A DNA stretch of 64,000 nt from DATARH01 sp050246595 (lineage in GTDB: Bacteria; Pseudomonadota; Alphaproteobacteria; ATCC43930; CGMCC-115725). Under the pieces are notes generated by a model. It did not search any database. It saw nothing but the letters and a program-made list of their open reading frames with translations, and was not told the origin of the DNA. The position numbers and the translations under genes were made by a program. Where the stretch lies: contig JBFWVT010000011.1 in the NCBI GenBank assembly GCA_050246595.1, positions 1-64,000 of the forward strand. Direction: 5' to 3'. Positions 1-9,584 of the stretch are shown one piece after another. Positions within the stretch are counted from its first letter, which is position 1; each line of letters opens with the position of its first letter.

Positions 1-283
1 CGAATCGCGCGCATGGCGCGATACTCCCTACACGCCCCTCTCCCTTAAACTGAGGGGATCGAGGTAGAGTACCGCCGGCCCGCGCTGGCCAAGCTCGGCT
101 TGGTGGCGCATGCTACATAAGTCCGCTGAATTCGCTGTTCACCCGCTCCCCTTCCCTGTTCCGGGCCGTGGGAATTTCCGCGTAATCTCTTGGTGCTGAG
201 TGCGGAATCGGGGCGGACGGAGAGCGGGTCGAAGAACTTCCCTGCCAGCAGGGAATATCGCCGCCCGCTGTCGCACGGCCCTC
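1..283. other. Non-coding left edge
   Basis: No convincing gene is seen in this stretch. The short reading frames on both strands are arginine- and proline-rich and have no ribosome binding site. The only structured element is the TTCCCTG palindrome at 238-255, just past the stop codon of the neighbouring ligase. Confidence 0.5.
238..255. repeat. Short palindrome TTCCCTG-N4-CAGGGAA, copy 1
   Basis: A perfect 7-bp inverted repeat around a CCAG loop. It lies 29 bases beyond the stop of the aryl-CoA ligase. Related palindromes occur at 3041-3064 and 45829-45850. Two of the three sit just past a gene end, so they could act as weak terminators or be dispersed repeats. Confidence 0.6.
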
Positions 284-1858
284 CTACATCGACGGCGACC
301 GCCCTTCCTCGTCGCGCAATTTGTATCGTTGGATCTTCCCGGTCGCGGTTTTCGGCAAGGCATCGCGGAACTCGATCCAGCGCGGGTATTTCCACACCCC
401 GATCTGCGCCTTGACGTGCTCCTGCAACACCGCGGTCAGCGCCGCGGGATCGTCGCGCCGCGCCGCTTCCTGTAGAACCACAAACGCCTTCGGCTTGATC
501 AGCCGGTCCTCGTCCGGCTGACCCACCACGGCGGCCTCCAGCACCGCCTTATGGCCGATCAGCGCCTCTTCGACCTCGAACGGCGACACCCAGATACCGC
601 CGACCTTGAGCATGTCGTCGCTGCGCCCGTTATAGCGGTAGTACCCGTCGGGGTCGCGCGTATAGGTGTCGCCGGTATAAGTCCACTCGCCGCGGAACGT
701 CCGCCGCGACTTTTCCCTCTGGTTCCAGTACCCCTCGGCGGCGCTGGGTCCGCGCACCACCAGTTCGCCCGGCTCGCCGTCGGCGACCTTGTGGCCGCTC
801 TCGTCGAGGATCATCAGCTCGTAACCCGGCACCGGCTTTCCGGTGGTGCCGTAGCGGATGTCGTCGGGACGGTTCGACAGAAAGATGTGCAGCATCTCGG
901 TCGAGCCGAGCCCGTCGAGGATGTCGCACCCGACCTTCTCGCGCCAGCGCAGCCCGATATGCTCGGGCAACGGCTCGCCGGCCGAGATGCACCGCCGCAG
1001 CCGGTCGGACCCGGCCCCCTTGGTACTCCCTTGGCCGATCTCCGGGTGCGCCAGCAGCGCCGCATACAATGTCGGCACCCCGGCAAACATTGTCGGCCGG
1101 TGCGCGCGCATCGTCGCCAGCACCGCGTCGGGAGTCGGCCGCTCGGGGAACAGTATCGAGGCCGCCCCGACCGCCATCGGAAACGTCATCGAATTGCCGA
1201 GCCCATAGGCGAAAAACAGTTTTGCCGCCGAGAACATCAGATCGTCGGCCGCGATGCCGAGCACGCCCATCCCATAGGTTTCGGCCGTCGCGCGCAGGCT
1301 CGAGTGGATGTGCCTGACCCCCTTTGGCGCGCCGGTCGAACCCGACGAATACAGCCAGAACGCGATCTCATCGGGCGAGCATTCGGCCGGCCCCGGCCCG
1401 CCCTCAGCCCCACCTGCGGGAAAACCGCCGAAATCGCCGCCTTCCCCGTCCGGCGCACTGACGACGACCCGGCCCATACCGGCCGCCTCGACCACCCCCC
1501 GCAGCGGCTCCAGCAGCGGAGCCGAGACGAACAGAGCCGCGGCGCGGCTGTCCTTCAGGATATACCCGGTGATCTCGGGCGGCAGCAGCGTGTTGATCGG
1601 TACCGGCACAACCCCGGCGCGCAGCGCGCCCCAGAACGCGATCGGGAAATCGATCGTATCGAGCATGACCAGCGCGATCCGCCGCTCGCGCTCGATACCG
1701 GCGTCGCGCAGCCCGGCAGCAAACCGCGCCGTTGCCGCCGCCAGCTCGCCGTAGGTCAGACGCCGCCACGGGTCAGCAAAGGCGAGCCGCTCCCCGTGTC
1801 GCTCGCGCAGATGCCGGTCCAGAAAATAATCGACCGCATTGCCGTTGCCGTCGGTCAT
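284..1858 (-). CDS. Benzoate-CoA ligase family protein
   Basis: A 524-residue ANL-superfamily enzyme. It would activate benzoate or a related aryl acid with ATP and CoA in the cytoplasm, the entry step of CoA-dependent aromatic degradation. The adenylate-binding loop SSGSTGAPKG is at residues 171-180, followed by GLGSTE, YTGD, the hinge region GRSDDMLKVGG and the C-terminal catalytic lysine in PKTATGKIQR. Length matches the benzoate-CoA ligase family (about 520). The start at 1858 is chosen because GAGGGG lies 5 bases upstream; a further in-frame start at 1933 would add a low-complexity tail. It is divergent from the lipid kinase. Exact substrate is inferred from family only. Confidence 0.88.
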   Translation of the reverse strand: MTDGNGNAVDYFLDRHLRERHGERLAFADPWRRLTYGELAAATARFAAGLRDAGIERERRIALVMLDTIDFPIAFWGALRAGVVPVPINTLLPPEITGYILKDSRAAALFVSAPLLEPLRGVVEAAGMGRVVVSAPDGEGGDFGGFPAGGAEGGPGPAECSPDEIAFWLYSSGSTGAPKGVRHIHSSLRATAETYGMGVLGIAADDLMFSAAKLFFAYGLGNSMTFPMAVGAASILFPERPTPDAVLATMRAHRPTMFAGVPTLYAALLAHPEIGQGSTKGAGSDRLRRCISAGEPLPEHIGLRWREKVGCDILDGLGSTEMLHIFLSNRPDDIRYGTTGKPVPGYELMILDESGHKVADGEPGELVVRGPSAAEGYWNQREKSRRTFRGEWTYTGDTYTRDPDGYYRYNGRSDDMLKVGGIWVSPFEVEEALIGHKAVLEAAVVGQPDEDRLIKPKAFVVLQEAARRDDPAALTAVLQEHVKAQIGVWKYPRWIEFRDALPKTATGKIQRYKLRDEEGRSPSM

Positions 1859-1946
1859 CGCCGCCCCTCGCTCGACGCCTTGCCCGTTCCCCGATGCCGA
1901 TCCTGCATACTCCAACCATACAGGGCCGACCATATAGGGGAACAGA

Positions 1947-3029
1947 GTGCTGCCGGTTCACGTTCGACAGCGCAACCGCGAGGATGAGAGCGCCGTGCAG
2001 TCATCGACCACCGACGGTTCGTCCGGGCTAAGCGCAGCGGACGCGGACCGGGTCGCTCCCGACGACGAGACTGCCCGAGCCGCCGCGGAGCGGGTGCACC
2101 GCAAGGCGATGCTCAACGAGGCGATCCGCACCGAGCGCCGGGCGGTGCTTGTCGTCAACACCCGCTCGCGCAGCGGGCGCGACCTGTACGGCGACGCCAA
2201 AAGGCTGCTGACCGGCAACGGGCTGTATATCGAAGCCGCCTATCCGGTGCGAGACCCGGTACGGCTGCCGGAAATCGTGCAGAGCGCGATCGCCCAAGGC
2301 CACAAGCTGATCGTCGTCGGCGGCGGCGATGGCACGATCAGCTCGGTTGTCGATTATTTCGCCTATCACGACACGGTTCTCGGCATATTGCCGCTCGGCA
2401 CCGCGAACAGCTTTGCGCGCACGCTCGGCATCCCGCTCGATCTCGCCGGTGCGGCCGAAATACTGACCGGCGGCGGCAAGGTCGCCGATGTCGATCTCGG
2501 CCGGATCAATGACGATTATTTCGCCAACACCGCCGCGATCGGTCTGCCGGCGCTGGTCGGCCGCAATATGCCGCACAATTTGAAACGCTATCTCGGCAAG
2601 CTCGGCTATCTGCTGGTCGGCGCCGCGCATTTTCTGCGGCACAAACCGTTCTGCGTTGCGCTGACCGAGGGCCGCCGTAAGATCGCGCGCATCGACGACG
2701 CGCTCGACATCCTGATCGCCAACGGCTCCTATCAAGGCGGCGTGCTGGTCGCCGACGAGGCCAACCTTGAGAGCCACGACCTCGTAATCCGCATCGTAAA
2801 AGGCCCGAGCCGGTCGAACCTGCTGAAGACCTGGCTGCGTCCGGCACGGAACAACCGCGCGTCGGACTTCACCGAGATAATCCGCGCCTCCGATCTCGTC
2901 ATCGAGACCGACCCGCCGCATTACGTCTCGATCGACGGCGAAGTCGTCACCCGCACCCCGGTCCGCGTCTCGGTCGCCCGCCAAGCCCTGATGCTGATGG
3001 TGCCGCAGGGGCACGAGGCCGTGTCGTAG
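1947..3029 (+). CDS. Diacylglycerol kinase-family lipid kinase
   Basis: A 360-residue member of the YegS/DgkB lipid kinase family, which phosphorylates diacylglycerol or related lipids at the membrane. The nucleotide-binding signature GGGDGT is at residues 125-130, followed by the LGTANSFA motif and the C-terminal beta-rich domain ending near SIDGEVV. The GTG start at 1947 has AGGGG 6 bases upstream. The first 50 or so residues are polar and lie outside the domain, so a GTG at 1995 or an ATG further in is possible. The 24-bp palindrome at 3041-3064 follows the stop and may end transcription. Confidence 0.87.
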   Translation: MLPVHVRQRNREDESAVQSSTTDGSSGLSAADADRVAPDDETARAAAERVHRKAMLNEAIRTERRAVLVVNTRSRSGRDLYGDAKRLLTGNGLYIEAAYPVRDPVRLPEIVQSAIAQGHKLIVVGGGDGTISSVVDYFAYHDTVLGILPLGTANSFARTLGIPLDLAGAAEILTGGGKVADVDLGRINDDYFANTAAIGLPALVGRNMPHNLKRYLGKLGYLLVGAAHFLRHKPFCVALTEGRRKIARIDDALDILIANGSYQGGVLVADEANLESHDLVIRIVKGPSRSNLLKTWLRPARNNRASDFTEIIRASDLVIETDPPHYVSIDGEVVTRTPVRVSVARQALMLMVPQGHEAVS

Positions 3030-3040
3030 CGGCGGGGCGG

Positions 3041-3064
3041 AAATTCCCTGCCGGCAGGGAATTT
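3041..3064. repeat. 24-bp perfect palindrome, TTCCCTG family copy 2
   Basis: AAATTCCCTGCC and its exact reverse complement, 11 bases after the lipid kinase stop. It has the same core as 238-255 and 45829-45850. No clear T-tract follows on either strand, so a terminator role is unproven. Confidence 0.6.
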
Positions 3065-3289
3065 TCCCCGTCCGGCGCCGGTCTTGAGGCGGTTTATCTT
3101 TTCATAACAGAGATTTGGCGGATTTTGCGGCGGTTTTGAACAGGGAAAGCGGCGGCCAGGAACAGCGAAGCGGGGCGGCCGAGCAGGCAATCAACATAGC
3201 GCACCGTCGTACCCCCTCGCGCGTCACCAGAAGCGCAGTGTGCAATCCGATTATGGCAATTTTCGCGACGTCGATTTCGCCGGCGGCGG

Positions 3290-6200
3290 TCACGGCACAG
3301 TCCCGGCGCCGCGCATCGCCGACACGATCTCGACCGTCTCGACGCTGACCCGTGTCACGCGCATCAGCAGATCGATCACGCGCTCCTTGTGATCGGCGAA
3401 GCGGTAGGTATTGAAGCGCTCGCGGATCGTCGGGTCCTTCGGCTTTTTTTCCTTATGCTGGTCGAGCACCCAGTCGAGCGCCGAGCGGTTGCCGAGCCGG
3501 TACTCCCAGGCCGATGGCGGGATACCGGTCAGTTGCGTCTCGCTGTCCAGCGCGATCGCCCCGGCGCTCCTGTCGGCGCGCAGGATCGTCTTTGGCGCCC
3601 GCTTTGCCCGTCGCGCCGTCTCGTCGGGCACGTCGATGCGCCGCAGCGGCCACTTTTCGACCGTTTCGTAGCCGATATGCAGCGCCACCAGCCGCTCGCC
3701 CCATTCGGACCAGCGCCAGAAATCGTCATAAAACGGGATGCGCGGAAACTCGCGTTTCAGGTTCAGCGCGTATTTCTCGCGGTAGCCCGGATCGTGCAAT
3801 ATGCCGTAGACATAGTGAAAAATGGCGTCCTTGGTGATCGGCCGCGCGATGCCGTCATAATGCGATTGGAATTTTTCCAGTGCCCAATCGGTAATGTTGT
3901 CAATACGTTCGCTGCCGTTGAAACGGTAGCGCGGCACCTGCTGAAAGGCGTCCACCGCAGCGCCGAAATGCAGATCGGCCAAGCCGCCGGTGGCGAGCAC
4001 GCAATACTCGGTGCGCGATCCGATGTCGCTGAAACAAATTGTGGTATTAGACTGATCGGGCGGAAATAGGACATCGGCCGAACCGGGGCGGTCAATAAAC
4101 AACGGGGATTGGTAAAGCCAAACCGCATGGAATGGGCGATAGGCAGCTTGGCGAGTAAGTTTAGAACAGAATGCCTCCGCTTGTCCCGCGTTTTTGCGGC
4201 GTTTCAGAGTTTCAGACCATTTAATCTCAGTTGAGAACTCCTTTACGCTTTGGTGAATCTGATCGTATTGGTCGATCAGAAAATTGACCTTTGTTCGCAG
4301 ATGGTGCTTATCGAGATCATATAGCCATTCATCGCGATTGGTTGAAATGCCGAGCGAGTAGAGCCGAAAAATCGCGCGCTCCTGCGCTGCTACCTTTACT
4401 GATCTGGTTGCATTATCTGCAATCGGTAGAAAACTCTCGACATCGGCGCTCGGCTGATCTATCCAGTCGTGCCGTTTATCGGGCGCAAGTTCTTCGAATG
4501 CCTCCCTAGCAAGGCTGCTGTGACTGAGGAATGCGAGCTTTTCTTCGGCGGTTTCAAGCTGTGGGCGCCGTGCATAACGAATCCGGCAACCGTGTCCGCG
4601 CGCTCTCTTGACCATGAAGCTAATGGCCACGCCTGTCTGAATCCCGAACACATTGTGGCGAGTCCCAGATATGCGTGGGTCGGCCCTGACATCGCCGCCG
4701 AGATCCATGATCCAAATATCATTGAAATCGCTTGCAACTGTTTTGCGGAATCCATTGAAAGTCAGCCGTTCTATGAAGCTGCGGTTCGAAACGAACGCCA
4801 CAATACCGTTTTCGTCAATCCGATCCGATGCCCAACGAAAGAACCGCGCATACATATCATAGAGCTTCGTCTTCTGTGCGGTTGAGGCGGCGATGTAGGT
4901 TTCCTTGATCCGCTTATCGATAGTCGGATATTCTCGATTCTTGTTGTTTTCATTCTCGTTCGCTTGGTTGGCATTGTAGGGCGGGTTGCCGATGATGACG
5001 CTGATCTTGCGCTCGTTCTGCCGACGGATGCGGGCGACGTTTTCCTCGGAGACGGCGCCGAACAGCTCGCCCTGCCGGCCGCGCTGGCGCAGCCCGGCGA
5101 TGTTGTCGAGCGTATCGACAAAGCACAGATTCGGATATTCCTCGTACTCGCCGGTCAGCGCGGCGTAGGTCGCCTCGATGTTCAGGTTGGCCACATAATA
5201 CGGCAGGATCGCGACCTCGTTGGCGTGCAGTTCCTCCTTGTATTTGTGTTTGAGCTTAGTCGGCTGGCCGCGGAAATGCTCGATCAGCTCGGCGATGAAC
5301 GTGCCGGTGCCGGCGGCCGGGTCGAGGATTTCGACATCGCGGTCGATCAACTGCTTGCCAAAATGGTGCTGACACAGAAAATCGGCGCCCTCGATCATAA
5401 ACCGCACGATCTCGTTCGGCGTATAAACGACCCCGAGCCGGTCGGCCGCTTTCGGGTTGTAGACCTTGTAGAAATTTTCGTAGACGACTTTCAGAAAATT
5501 CTGCTTTTCGTGGTGGCTCGACACCAGCGCGGCGGCGCTGCGGATCGCGGCGTAATAGGCGCGCAGCCGTTCCAAGGTCTGGCGCTTGACCGTTCCGGTG
5601 AAAAACGTCTCGGAGAGCCGGTACAATTCGCGCGCGACATTGTTCTGCCGATGGAAATCGGCGTTGTCGAAAACGTGCGAGAAAATCTCCTCGGTCAGAA
5701 TGTGCTGGATCAGCATTTCCCTGACATCGGCCGCGCTGACGCTCGGGTTTATCGTTTCCTGTGCGTGCCGCAAAAAGGCCAGGGCGGCGGAATGGAACCG
5801 TGGGTTCGTCGCCTCGGCGTTGTCGATCGTCGCGCGCAGCGCCTCCAGCACGGCCGGCAGGTCGGTCTTGAACTGCGCAACCGCCTTGCGGAAATCGGCG
5901 ATCTCTGGCCGTTCGTATGAAAAGAACAGCTCCAGCAGCCGGGAGAGTTGCGCCGGGTCGTCCACCGGGCAGCGTATGATCTCGTGCCGGTTCTGGATCA
6001 GGACGGCGTGCCGCGAATCCTCGAAAACGATGTTGTCCTGCGGATAGCCGCGGCGGAATTTCCGGTCGATCTCGGCGTCGAGATCGTCCTCCTCGTCCTT
6101 GGCCTCCCAGTATCCATAGGGGACGCGCAACTCGGAAGGCACCAGCGCGCCGTCGATCCGGCGCTGCTCCCGCCGCGGCGTCTCGAACGGGTATTCCGGG

Positions 6201-6343
6201 ACAAGGATCAAATCCTTTGACCGGCCCCAATTCTTCAGCAGCGTCTTGAATGCCTCCCGAACGATCGACTCGTTCGAGCGTCCGGACACCCGCCGCAGAT
6301 CGGCAAGCTCGTTCAGATAGAGGCTGACAAGATGCTGGCTCAT
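3290..6343 (-). CDS. Single-chain restriction-modification enzyme (type IIG/ISP-like)
   Basis: A 1017-residue protein predicted to methylate adenine and cleave DNA at its own recognition site. A PD-(D/E)xK-type nuclease motif is seen near the N-terminus (D64, then E80-A81-K82 in YWEAKD). A helical connector of about 150-300 follows, then an N6-adenine methyltransferase core with motif I DPAAGTGTF at 341-349 and motif IV NPPY at 453-456. The C-terminal half should hold the target-recognition domain. Related type ISP enzymes (about 1,580 residues) have a helicase between nuclease and methylase; none is seen here, so type IIG is the better label. DNA around 4261-4320 is 25/60 GC against 42/60 at 3601-3660, suggesting the recognition region was exchanged. 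No partner subunit gene is adjacent. Confidence 0.85.
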   Translation of the reverse strand: MSQHLVSLYLNELADLRRVSGRSNESIVREAFKTLLKNWGRSKDLILVPEYPFETPRREQRRIDGALVPSELRVPYGYWEAKDEEDDLDAEIDRKFRRGYPQDNIVFEDSRHAVLIQNRHEIIRCPVDDPAQLSRLLELFFSYERPEIADFRKAVAQFKTDLPAVLEALRATIDNAEATNPRFHSAALAFLRHAQETINPSVSAADVREMLIQHILTEEIFSHVFDNADFHRQNNVARELYRLSETFFTGTVKRQTLERLRAYYAAIRSAAALVSSHHEKQNFLKVVYENFYKVYNPKAADRLGVVYTPNEIVRFMIEGADFLCQHHFGKQLIDRDVEILDPAAGTGTFIAELIEHFRGQPTKLKHKYKEELHANEVAILPYYVANLNIEATYAALTGEYEEYPNLCFVDTLDNIAGLRQRGRQGELFGAVSEENVARIRRQNERKISVIIGNPPYNANQANENENNKNREYPTIDKRIKETYIAASTAQKTKLYDMYARFFRWASDRIDENGIVAFVSNRSFIERLTFNGFRKTVASDFNDIWIMDLGGDVRADPRISGTRHNVFGIQTGVAISFMVKRARGHGCRIRYARRPQLETAEEKLAFLSHSSLAREAFEELAPDKRHDWIDQPSADVESFLPIADNATRSVKVAAQERAIFRLYSLGISTNRDEWLYDLDKHHLRTKVNFLIDQYDQIHQSVKEFSTEIKWSETLKRRKNAGQAEAFCSKLTRQAAYRPFHAVWLYQSPLFIDRPGSADVLFPPDQSNTTICFSDIGSRTEYCVLATGGLADLHFGAAVDAFQQVPRYRFNGSERIDNITDWALEKFQSHYDGIARPITKDAIFHYVYGILHDPGYREKYALNLKREFPRIPFYDDFWRWSEWGERLVALHIGYETVEKWPLRRIDVPDETARRAKRAPKTILRADRSAGAIALDSETQLTGIPPSAWEYRLGNRSALDWVLDQHKEKKPKDPTIRERFNTYRFADHKERVIDLLMRVTRVSVETVEIVSAMRGAGTVP

Positions 6344-6592
6344 CGCGGGCAGATTACCTCGAATTTTGCGTGTCGCCTATAATGTTGCCGCAATGTTCCG
6401 GTATGGTCCCGCATGGACAGGTCCGGCGCGGGGAGGCTCTTTAAACGCGGGTTTGCTGCAGATTCGCTGCAGATTCAGCGAGTCGGGCAATGCGACGAGC
6501 AATGCTTTCGTCATTGCCGGGGCAAACCGGCGCCTCTATAGATCGGCGGTCAGACCCGGAAACGGGATCGGGCACAACCGGAGGAGACGCCA

Positions 6593-7528
6593 ATGCCGTT
6601 GCGCAGCAAGGTCGTCATCACCTGCGCGGTGACGGGGTCGATCCATACCCCGACGATGAGCCCCTATCTGCCGCTGACCCCGGACGAGGTGGCGCGGGAC
6701 GCGATCGCCGCAGCCGAGGCCGGCGCCGCGATCCTGCATCTGCACGCGCGCGACCCCAAAGACGGCCGCCCGACGCCGGACCCCGAAGTGTTTATGCAGT
6801 TCCTGCCGCGCATCAAGCAGGCGAGCGATGCCGTCGTCAATATCACGACCGGCGGCGGGCACGGCATGACCCTGGAAGAACGGCTCGCCGCGCCGCTGCG
6901 CGCCCAGCCCGAGATGTGTTCCCTCAATATGGGGTCGATGAATTTCGGTCTCTACCCGATGCTCGACCGCTACAAGGACTGGAAACACGAGTGGGAGCGG
7001 CAGCATCTCGAAAACACGCGGGACTTTATCTTCCGCAATACCTTCAAGGATATCGAGCGCATCCTGAAGGATCTCGGCGAGGGTTGCGGCACCCGTTTCG
7101 AGTTCGAGTGCTACGATGTCGGGCATCTCTACAATCTGGCGCATTTTCTCGATCGCGGTCTTGTCAAGCCGCCGCTCTTTGTGCAGACGATCTTCGGCAT
7201 TCTCGGCGGCATCGGTGCCGATCCGGAAAACCTGGCGCATATGAAGCGCATCGCCGACAAATTGTTCGGCGACAGCTACGCCTGGTCGATCCTGGCCGCC
7301 GGACGGCATCAGTTGCCGCTGATTACGATGGGCGCGATCATGGGCGGCAATGTCCGGGTCGGTCTTGAGGATTCGCTGTGGCTCGGGCGCGGGCAACTGG
7401 CCAGGAGCAACGCCGAGCAGGTCAGCCGCATCCGCGCGATCGTTGAGAATTTGTCGCTCGAAATCGCCACCCCCGACGAAGCGCGCCAATTGCTTCAGCT
7501 CAAAGGCGGCGACGCGGTCGCGTTCTGA
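6593..7528 (+). CDS. Beta-keto acid cleavage enzyme (BKACE, DUF849)
   Basis: A 311-residue TIM-barrel enzyme of the BKACE / 3-keto-5-aminohexanoate cleavage family. These enzymes condense a beta-keto acid with acetyl-CoA to give acetoacetate and a new CoA ester. The zinc-binding HLHARD motif is at residues 49-54, and ITTGGGHGMT and the C-terminal GGNVRVGLED segment are conserved features. GGAGGAG stands 6 bases before the ATG. The 249-base upstream gap contains a TATAAT at 6378-6383 that might belong to a promoter. The keto-acid substrate cannot be told from sequence. Confidence 0.9.
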   Translation: MPLRSKVVITCAVTGSIHTPTMSPYLPLTPDEVARDAIAAAEAGAAILHLHARDPKDGRPTPDPEVFMQFLPRIKQASDAVVNITTGGGHGMTLEERLAAPLRAQPEMCSLNMGSMNFGLYPMLDRYKDWKHEWERQHLENTRDFIFRNTFKDIERILKDLGEGCGTRFEFECYDVGHLYNLAHFLDRGLVKPPLFVQTIFGILGGIGADPENLAHMKRIADKLFGDSYAWSILAAGRHQLPLITMGAIMGGNVRVGLEDSLWLGRGQLARSNAEQVSRIRAIVENLSLEIATPDEARQLLQLKGGDAVAF

Positions 7529-7553
7529 TCCTGGGTCGCCGGGGGTCGCCGGC

Positions 7554-8468
7554 TCAGCCGGCGGCGAACTCGGCGAGGATCGGGTTGAATTGCTCGGCCG
7601 CTTCGTATTGGACCCAGTGGCCGGCGCCGGGAATGATCGCAAAGCGGGCCTGGGGCTGGACACCGCGCAGGATGCGGGCGCGATCGTCAAGATGCGGGTA
7701 CGCGGTCGCGTCGCGCTCGCCCCAGATACCGTCGAGCCGCGCCTTGATTTGCGGCAACGCCTCTATCAGCGCCCCCGAGCGCGAAAACCGCCGGCTGCGC
7801 ATGCGGGCGCGGGCGTGGTTGGTCTTTTGCAGATAGAGCGCCAGCCCGTCGATCTTCTCGGGATCGGCGATCATTAACTGGTTCAGATTGTAGCGGTGCG
7901 TCGCAAACTCCTCTTCCTCGTCGGCGTTGGCCGGCACGCGCTTGAGCGGCGTCGGCGAGCGTTCGAGACCGAGGCCGTTCGAGCCGACGACCGTGAACCC
8001 GCGCAGCCGTTCCCCGAGCTGCGCCGCGACGCTGCCGCCGATCACGCCGCCGAACGAGAACCCGGCGAGGTGCAGCCTGTCCTGATCGGGCGGGTCGATG
8101 CGGCGCAGCACGATGTCGATCCCGGCGACGACGATCGCGGCCAGCCCGGCGGCGGTCCACGGCTCGGGCGGGGTCGCCGAATCGCCAAGACCGGGCAGGT
8201 CCGGCGCAATCACCGTGAATTGCCGCGACAGCGGCTGGACGTTGCGGACCCAGTGCATCCACGACCCGTAACCGCCATGCAGCAGTACCAGCGGCGGTCC
8301 GCCGCCCCAGCAGCGCCACGCCATCGCGCCGTCGCCGCACGGCGTGTCGATCCGCTCGGCCTCGGCCGTGATGCCGTGGACCAAATCTATCGTCGCTTGG
8401 CTGACTACCGGCACGTTCCGATCGCCTTTCGCAATTCCCGCTCCCGGCGGCATGTCGGAGGGCGTCAT
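7554..8468 (-). CDS. Alpha/beta hydrolase
   Basis: A 304-residue alpha/beta-fold hydrolase. The oxyanion region LLHGGYGS is at 62-69, the nucleophile serine is S138 in the elbow GFSFGG, and the catalytic histidine is probably H284 in AGHWVQYE. Similar proteins act on esters, C-C bonds of ring-cleavage products or lactones; the substrate is not known here. It converges with the BKACE gene, leaving 25 bases between stops. An ATG at 8453 is an alternative start. Confidence 0.8.
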   Translation of the reverse strand: MTPSDMPPGAGIAKGDRNVPVVSQATIDLVHGITAEAERIDTPCGDGAMAWRCWGGGPPLVLLHGGYGSWMHWVRNVQPLSRQFTVIAPDLPGLGDSATPPEPWTAAGLAAIVVAGIDIVLRRIDPPDQDRLHLAGFSFGGVIGGSVAAQLGERLRGFTVVGSNGLGLERSPTPLKRVPANADEEEEFATHRYNLNQLMIADPEKIDGLALYLQKTNHARARMRSRRFSRSGALIEALPQIKARLDGIWGERDATAYPHLDDRARILRGVQPQARFAIIPGAGHWVQYEAAEQFNPILAEFAAG

Positions 8469-8582
8469 AGCGGGTTTTATGCCGCGGGCCTATCCCCGAC
8501 GTGACGAAGCCGCGTACGGCAGGGGTGCTGAGGGATCGCGCGACGGCATCGCTCCGTTTCCGTTACCAGCAATGGAGGGAAC

Positions 8583-8987
8583 ATGCCCGAGCTGCGGATC
8601 AGTACGGAAAAAGTGTGCGCGTTTATCGAAGCGGCGCGCGAGGTCGCGGGAAAGGTGCTGTCAACGGCGGGCGACCGCACGACCACCGGCGACGACAGCA
8701 AGCTGGAAACGATCGTCGATGGACCCGGTCAGGATATTTACGAGGGCGACGACCGGCGGCCCCAGATGGTCGGGTTTGTCGCCGGTCTCAATGTCGAGGA
8801 GCAGACCGATCTGTTGGCGCTGATCTGGCTCGGACGCGGCGATTACGACATCGCCGAGTGGGGCGACGCGCTGGAAGAGGCCGAGGCGCGGATCGCGGCG
8901 CGCGACCCGGACTACATGATCGGCGATGCGGCGCTGCCGCAATATCTCGGCGACGGCCTCGAAGCCTTTGGCCGGAGCTGCGATTAG
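8583..8987 (+). CDS. DUF3775 family protein
   Basis: A 134-residue protein matching the alphaproteobacterial DUF3775 pattern: an N-terminal ISTEKVCAFIEAARE helix, a central segment LLALIWLGRGDYDIAEW, and a C-terminal YMIGDAALPQYLGDGLEAFG. The ATG follows GGAGGG closely. No enzymatic motif is visible and the family function is unknown. Its last 4 bases overlap the end of the convergent Uma2 gene. Confidence 0.8.
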   Translation: MPELRISTEKVCAFIEAAREVAGKVLSTAGDRTTTGDDSKLETIVDGPGQDIYEGDDRRPQMVGFVAGLNVEEQTDLLALIWLGRGDYDIAEWGDALEEAEARIAARDPDYMIGDAALPQYLGDGLEAFGRSCD

Positions 8988-9562
8988 GCCGGAAACGGGC
9001 CGGGCACACCGCGATAGACGGCCCCGAGCGGGATGTCGATCCCGATCGTCAGAAGTTGCAGACGCGCTTCCGGCCCGCCGATCTCGATCGCGGTCCAGCC
9101 GTCGCCTTCCCGCCGGTACACGGTCGCGGCAATCCGCTCGCTCTCGACGTAAAGTATTTCGCGCAGGCTTGGGATTGCCTGATATTGCGGCAGCTTGACG
9201 AAATGGTCGTCGCGCTCGGTCGAGGGCGACAGGATTTCGACGATCAGCAGCGGTTCGGCGGCAATCCCGCGATGCCCGCCCGGCTCGCAGGTCATGGTAA
9301 TGTCGGTCTCAAAATGGTTGCGCCCGAGCAGACCTTGCGGCGCGATGCCGGCCTGGCTGCGCGTCGTGCAGCCAGGGCGGTTCTGGCGAACCGCTAACCC
9401 AATCTGGATGGTCAGATTGGCCGCGATGATCTGGTGCGGGATCGCCGGCGGCGCCATCGCGACGATAACGCCGTCGATCAGCTGGTAATGCCGCTCGTCG
9501 TTCGGGCAGGTGTCGAGGAATTCCTCGACGCTCAATAACCTGTAGGCCGGTTCCACAGCCAA
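8984..9562 (-). CDS. Uma2-family endonuclease-like protein
   Basis: A 192-residue Uma2-family protein with a PD-(D/E)xK-like fold. Likely active-site residues are the D in FETDITM, E in LLIVEILSPST and K in FVKLPQYQ. Such proteins are abundant in cyanobacteria and some alphaproteobacteria and their role is unsettled. The start is uncertain: a TTG at 9562 (GTG at 9556 also possible) gives the family's usual length and begins 22 bases past the upstream dehydratase stop, whereas longer frames would run into that gene. No strong ribosome site is seen, so translation may be coupled to the upstream gene. Confidence 0.75.
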   Translation of the reverse strand: MAVEPAYRLLSVEEFLDTCPNDERHYQLIDGVIVAMAPPAIPHQIIAANLTIQIGLAVRQNRPGCTTRSQAGIAPQGLLGRNHFETDITMTCEPGGHRGIAAEPLLIVEILSPSTERDDHFVKLPQYQAIPSLREILYVESERIAATVYRREGDGWTAIEIGGPEARLQLLTIGIDIPLGAVYRGVPGPFPA

Positions 9563-9584
9563 GATAATAGGTCGTCGCGGGCCG

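Noticed and set aside
551..1987. 478-codon plus-strand frame antisense to the benzoate-CoA ligase
   Set aside because: The opposite frame carries all ANL motifs; this frame has no recognisable domain.
6378..6383. TATAAT as the BKACE promoter
   Set aside because: The -35 match is poor and the gap to the gene is about 200 bases, so it is mentioned but not claimed.
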